In this document: positions 59,891-64,000 of the stretch, piece by piece
How the letters are laid out: every line of letters begins with the position of its first letter
Numbering within the stretch: the first letter of the stretch is position 1
Origin: Bog-473 sp963711065
GTDB taxonomy: Bacteria > Actinomycetota > Acidimicrobiia > Acidimicrobiales > RAAP-2
NCBI GenBank assembly: GCA_963711065.1
Contig: CAVQCO010000008.1
Coordinates: forward strand, 100,544-164,543
Direction: 5' to 3'
Length of the DNA stretch: 64,000 nt
Notes under the pieces: generated by a model
Databases searched by the model: none
Told to the model about the DNA's origin: nothing
The model's input: the letters and a program-made list of their open reading frames with translations, nothing else
Translations under genes and position numbers: made by a program

Positions 59891-59923
59891 TAACATCTTC
59901 GGCGGCCGGGGAGGGTTCCCGGT
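59891..59923 (+). promoter_or_regulatory. rpsO promoter box (TAACAT) and leader hairpin
   Basis: TAACAT at 59891-59896 would start a transcript with a leader of about 55 bases before rpsO. The leader holds CCGGG and CCCGG (59906-59922, seven-base loop), a possible target for S15 autoregulation as known in other bacteria. The hairpin role is an inference. Confidence 0.4.
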
Positions 59924-59956
59924 GCACTCCGACGAGCTCTTCGAGGTTCTTCCTTC

Positions 59957-60214
59957 ATGCCCGACACGCAGGCCACCATCGCCGAGTACCGGCTGCACGA
60001 CAGTGACACCGGTTCTCCCGAGGTACAGATCGCCCTGCTGTCGGGACGGATCAACCACCTGACCGAGCACCTGAAGGAGCACAAAGGGGACCACCACACC
60101 CGGCGGGGACTGATGAAGCTCATCGGCCAGCGCCGCCGGCTGCTCGACTACGTCCGCAAGAACGACGTCGAGCGCTACCGCACCATCATCGGCCGCCTCG
60201 GCATCCGACGGTAG
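59957..60214 (+). CDS. rpsO: 30S ribosomal protein S15
   Basis: S15 is an early 16S rRNA binder. The 85-residue protein has DSDTGSPEVQIALLSGRINH, LTEHLKEHKGDHHTRRGLM and RRRLLDYVRKNDVERY, the full signature. It precedes pnp, the classic arrangement in bacteria. Confidence 0.98.
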   Translation: MPDTQATIAEYRLHDSDTGSPEVQIALLSGRINHLTEHLKEHKGDHHTRRGLMKLIGQRRRLLDYVRKNDVERYRTIIGRLGIRR

Positions 60215-60280
60215 CGGGGCACCACACACACGGGCGTCTCGAGCCACTGGCTGCCAGTCGCCGGTCACTTCACGAGAGAG

Positions 60281-60292
60281 GTGGTCGACCAC
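60281..60292 (+). promoter_or_regulatory. 12-base perfect palindrome in the pnp leader
   Basis: GTGGTCGACCAC is a perfect inverted repeat 44 bases before the pnp ATG. It could be a repressor site or a short RNA stem in the leader, a region where pnp is autoregulated in other bacteria. The rest of the 121-base gap shows only the ribosome site GAGGAG. Confidence 0.3.
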
Positions 60293-60335
60293 TGGGAACC
60301 AGAACGGAGATGCCCCCGACAAACGAGGAGCATCA

Positions 60336-62778
60336 ATGTCTGATGCCATTTCTGTTTCGGCCCCGATCAGCGGGACCGATCGCACCATGTCCCTCGAGGC
60401 GGGGAGATTGGCCCAACAGGCCGACGGTTCCGTGCTCGCCCGCATCGGCGACACCGTCCTGCTGGCCACCGCCACGGCGGCCCGGTCCGTACGGGAGGGG
60501 ACCGACTTCTTCCCCCTCACGGTCGACATCGAGGAGCGGACCTACGCCGCCGGCAGGATCCCCGGCTCGTTCTTCCGGCGGGAGGGCAAGGCCTCGGACC
60601 AGGCCATCCTGACCGACCGCCTGATCGACCGCCCGCTGCGCCCGTCGTTCCCCGAGGGCTTCCGCAACGAGGTCCACATCGTGGGCACCATCGTCGGGGC
60701 CGACCAGGAGAACCCGCACGACGTGCTCGCCATCAACGCGGCGTCCGCCGCGCTCGATGCTCTCGGGCATCCCCTTCGACGGGCCCATCGGCGCGGTTCG
60801 TGTCGCCTACACGATCGACGGCACCTGGGTCCCGCACCCGACCTTCCCCGAGGGTGAGGCGTCCGTCTTCGAGCTCGTCGTGGCCGGTCGGGCGCTGAGC
60901 GAGGACGCCGACGCCGAGATCGCCATCATGATGGTCGAGGCGGGCGGGACGGAGAAGTCGTGGTCCTACTACGACGCCGGTGCGCCAAAAGTCAACGAGG
61001 AGGTGCTGGCCTCCGGCCTCGAGGCGTCCAAGCAGTGGATTCGCCAGTCGATCAACCTGCAGCGCCAGCTCGTCGAGGCCTTCACCGCCGCCCGTGGCCC
61101 GATTGAGACCATCCCGTTCACCACGTTCAGCGATTACCAGGACGACGTGTGGGCCCGGGTGGAGGCGGTGGGCACCGACCTCATCGCCAAGGCCAACCTG
61201 GTGACGAGCAAGGCCGAGCGCAACGCGGCGCTGGACCAGGCGGGCGAGGAGATCCGCGCCGCGCTGGGCGACGAGTTCGCCGACCGGCCCGGCGAGGTCA
61301 AGGCGGCCATCCGCTCGCTGACCAAGAAGCTGGTGCGCAAGCGCATCGTCGAGGACGGCGTCCGGGTGGACGGCCGCGGCGTGGCCGACATCCGGCCTCT
61401 CTCGGCGGAGATTGACCTGCTCCCGACCGCCCACGGCTCGGCCCTGTTCCAGCGCGGCGAGACCCAGGTGCTCAACGTGACGACGCTGGGCATGCCGCGG
61501 ATGAACCAACTGCTCGACACCATCACCCCCGTCGAGACCAAGCGCTACATGCACCACTACAACTTCCCACCGTTCTCGACGGGGGAGACCGGCTTCATGC
61601 GAGGCCCCAAGCGCCGCGAGATCGGGCACGGGCTGCTGGCCGAGCGGGCCCTGCTGCCGGTGGTGCCGAGCGAAGAGGAGTTCCCCTACACGCTGCGCGT
61701 CGTCTCCGACGTGCTCTCCTCCAACGGCTCCACGTCCATGGCATCGGTGTGCGGGTCGACGCTGTCGCTCATGGCGGCGGGCGTCCCGATCAAGGCGCCG
61801 GTGGCCGGGATCGCCATGGGGCTCGTCTACGAGGGCGGGACCTACGTGACGCTGACCGACATCCTGGGCTCCGAGGACGCCTTCGGCGACATGGACTTCA
61901 AGGTGGCCGGCACGGCCGACGCCGTCACCGCACTGCAGCTCGACACGAAGATCGACGGCCTGCCGGCCGACGTGCTGGCCAAGGCCCTCCTGCAGGCCAA
62001 GGAGGCGCGCCTCGTCATCCTCGGGGTGATGGCGGGCGCCATCGCCGAGCCGCGCGACCACGTGGCGAACAGTGCGCCGAAGATCGTGTCCATGGAGATC
62101 CCGATCGACAAGATCGGCGAGGTGATCGGGCCCAAGGGCAAGGTGATCAACACGCTGCAGCAGGAGACCGGGGCCGACATCGCGGTGGACGACGACGGCG
62201 TCGTCGGGACCGTGACCATCGGCGCCAAGGACGGCAATGCCGTCGAGGAGGCACGTCGGCGCATTTCGCTCATCCTCGACCCGCCGACCGCCGAGGTCGG
62301 CGTCGTCTACGCCGGCAAGGTGGTCAACATCACCAAGTTCGGTGCCTTCGTCAACGTGCTGCCGGGCCGCGACGGCCTGCTCCACATCTCCAAGCTGTCC
62401 TCGCTCGCCGGCGGCAAGCGCATCAACAACGTCGAGGACGTCCTCGTCCTGGGGCAGTCGGTGGAGGTGCGGGTGGACGACATCGACCCGCAGGGCAAGG
62501 TGTCGCTGTCGCTGGCGGCGGCGCCCGAGGGCGCGCCCCAGTCCGTTGGTGGCCGGGACGCGGGCAACGGGGACACCGCGCCGAGGGCGGCGGCGGGCGC
62601 CGCGTCGTCGTCGGCGCCCTCGTTCGAGGACGCCTTCGAGGCCGAGCTGGTCGCGGACCTGGGTGACCTCGGCCCAGGGGCGGCCGAGGGCGACAGGGGC
62701 GACCGCGGTGAGCGCGGTGACCGCGGTGACCGCGGCAACGACCGTCGCTCCTCGCGCGGGCGTTCCCGCCGTCGTTGA
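60336..62778 (+). CDS. pnp: Polyribonucleotide nucleotidyltransferase, frame broken at 60756
   Basis: PNPase degrades RNA by phosphorolysis. The first RNase PH domain starts in frame at ATG 60336 (LATATAARSVREGTDFFPL, RPLRPSFPEGF). After INAASAAL the frame moves to +1; removing one G at 60756 gives MLSGIPFDGPIGAVRVAY and the rest: the helical linker, the second RNase PH domain (FPPFSTGETGFMRGPKRREIGHG, SNGSTSMASVCG), KH (IGEVIGPKGKVINTLQQETG) and S1 (YAGKVVNITKFGAFVNVLPG). The corrected length is 813 residues. The last 35 residues are an Arg/Gly/Asp repeat tail, probably RNA-binding. The stop overlaps the peptidase TTG. Confidence 0.93.
62690..62745 (+). repeat. Short tandem repeat encoding the GDRGxR tail of PNPase
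   Basis: About five copies of a nine-base unit close to GACCGCGGT or GAGCGCGGT encode GDRGERGDRGDRG. Such a tract is prone to slippage and length variation. Confidence 0.6.
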
Positions 62779-64000
62779 TCGAGACGTCCGTCCTGCCGTG
62801 CGGCATCCGCCTGGTCACCGAGACCATGGCGGACGTCCGCTCGGTGGCGGTCGCCTACTGGGTCGGCACCGGCTCGCGTGACGAGCCCGGCGAGCTCGCC
62901 GGGGCGTCGCACTTCTTGGAGCACCTGCTCTTCAAGGGCACCGCGGCCCGGTCCGCCGCCGCCATCGCCGAGGAGCTCGACGAGGTGGGGGGCGACTGCA
63001 ACGCCTTCACCACCAAGGAGTACACGACCTTCTACGTGCGCCTCCTCTCCGCCGACCTGGCGCTCGGCCTCGACATCCTGAGCGACATCATGTGGCAGCC
63101 CGCTCTGCGCCCCGAGGACATCGAGGCGGAGCGGACCGTGATCCTCGACGAGATCCTGATGCACGCGGACGAGCCGGCGGACCTGGCGTCCGAGCGCTGG
63201 CAGTCGGCCCTGTTCCCGGACCACCCGCTCGGGCGCGACACCCTGGGCACGGCGTCGTCGGTCCGCCGGACGACGCGCGAGGACATCTGCACCTTCTTCG
63301 AGCGCCACTATCGGCCGGCCAACATGGTCGTCTCGGTCGCCGGCGACTGCCGGCACGAGTCCGTGGCGGCCGACCTGGAGCGGCGCTTCGCCGGGTCCGG
63401 CGGGGGCGCGCCCCGGACCGCACCGCACCCGCCGCCGACGTCGTCCCCCTCGACGTGGCGCGCCGGCCGACCGAGCAGGCGCACCTCGTCTACGGGATGC
63501 GCTCGGTCCCGCGCCTCGACGAGCGGCGCTGGGCGCTGGCGGTCCTGAACCACGTGCTGGGCGGAGGGCTCTCGAGCCGCCTGTTCCAGAAGGTGCGCGA
63601 GCAGCGCGGCCTCGCCTACTCGGTGTGGTCGGAACGGGCGGCCTACGAGGACGCGGGCTCCCTGGCCGTGGTGGTGGGGACCGCGCCCGAGCACGTCGAC
63701 GAGGTGCTGCGCATCGTCAGCGGAGAGCTCGAGCTGCTGGCCGGCGACGGCGTCACCGAACGCGAGCTGGCCGTGGCCAAGGGCTACCTGCGGGCCGAGC
63801 TCCTGCTCTCGGGCGAGGACTCGGGCGCCCGGATGAGCCGCATCGGCTCGTCGCTGCTGCTGCACGGCGAGGTGCTCTCCGTCGACGAGGTCCTGGCCCG
63901 GATCGACCTGGTCGACCGCGGCGCAGGTGCGCGACGTCGCCGCCCAGCTGGCGGAGGCACCACGCACGCTGAGCGCCGTCGGGCCCTTCGGCGAGGAGGA
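62775..64000 (+). CDS. M16 family zinc peptidase, truncated by the window end, frame broken twice
   Basis: This is the N-terminal three quarters of a processing peptidase-like protein of about 410-450 residues. The inverted zinc motif HFLEH is at about residues 45-49 (GASHFLEHLLFKGT), and the third ligand Glu is in the segment near EAERTVILDEI. Frame 1 holds to about 63401; with six rather than five Gs at 63402-63406 it reads GGGRAPDRTAPAADVV and continues with QAHLVYGMRSVPRLDERRW and GGGLSSRLFQKVREQRGLAYSV. A second shift, an extra G at 63920, restores AQVRDVAAQLAEAPRTLSAV up to the window edge. TTG 62775 overlaps the pnp stop, the usual neighbour in actinobacteria. Confidence 0.88.

Noticed and set aside
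3899..63920. Programmed +1 frameshifting as the cause of the split genes
   Set aside because: There are no stop or rare codons at the sites, the P-site codons CTC and CGC re-pair poorly after a +1 slip, and affected genes are unrelated housekeeping genes. Sequence error is simpler; kept only as a test in the findings.
1..64000. CRISPR arrays, tRNA or rRNA genes, insertion sequences
   Set aside because: No regular spaced repeats outside the protein-coding arrays, no transposase or integrase other than Xer, and no tRNA-like cloverleaf or rRNA sequence seen in the gaps between genes, all of which are under 300 bases.

Overview
The window is high-GC DNA from an actinobacterium, most likely a member of the Acidimicrobiia. 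I base this on actinobacterial gene order (clpX-folC-ndk-mreBCD-mrdA, rng-rplU-rpmA-obgE-proB-proA, rpsB-tsf-pyrH-frr-cdsA-dxr-rip1-ispG-proS-rimP-nusA-infB-rbfA-truB-ribF-rpsO-pnp), an MtrA/MtrB-type two-component system with an LpqB-like lipoprotein, a class II DAHP synthase, an F420-type luciferase-family oxidoreductase, and secreted proteins built from YWxVASDGG repeats, which I associate with that class. The class assignment is an inference. Almost every base is coding, and no gene-free stretch reaches 300 bases. I saw no rRNA, tRNA, IS element, prophage or CRISPR array.

Layout. Positions 1-12100 are a housekeeping block: ClpX end, folate polyglutamylation, NDK, the rod-shape proteins MreB/C/D and PBP2, a radical SAM/DUF2344 pair, RNase E/G and ribosomal proteins L21 and L27. 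Positions 12100-19500 interrupt the usual rpmA-obgE junction with a secreted repeat protein, a VOC protein, a purine nucleoside phosphorylase, and a copper amine oxidase-DtxR-amidohydrolase operon. Positions 19500-26200 are one tightly overlapping run, obgE-proB-proA-MoxR-VWA-histidine phosphatase. Positions 26200-36300 are accessory: a serine hydrolase, universal stress protein, two methyltransferases, GNAT, a P-loop kinase, small membrane proteins, a secreted DUF1906-type protein and AroG. Positions 36290-37490 return to nadD and rsfS. Positions 37500-41860 (minus strand) hold substrate-binding protein-MtrA-MtrB-LpqB-like. Positions 41950-64000 are a Xer recombinase followed by the translation, isoprenoid and lipid superoperon, ending in a truncated M16 peptidase.

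Two patterns run through the whole window. First, at least fourteen genes have a TAnnnT -10 box only 6-10 bases before the start codon and no Shine-Dalgarno sequence, the arrangement of leaderless transcripts; this fixes several start codons. Second, seven genes, several of them normally essential, are split by single-base shifts. Six of these shifts are +1, nearly all an extra G after a CTC or CGC codon. Two are losses of one G from a G5 run. I treat these as probable sequence errors and annotate the genes across the shift.

I found no clearly new biological system. The best candidates for follow-up are the orphan peptide-binding protein in the MtrAB operon with a miniature LpqB, the amine oxidase-DtxR-amidohydrolase operon, and the MoxR/VWA pair embedded in the proline operon.
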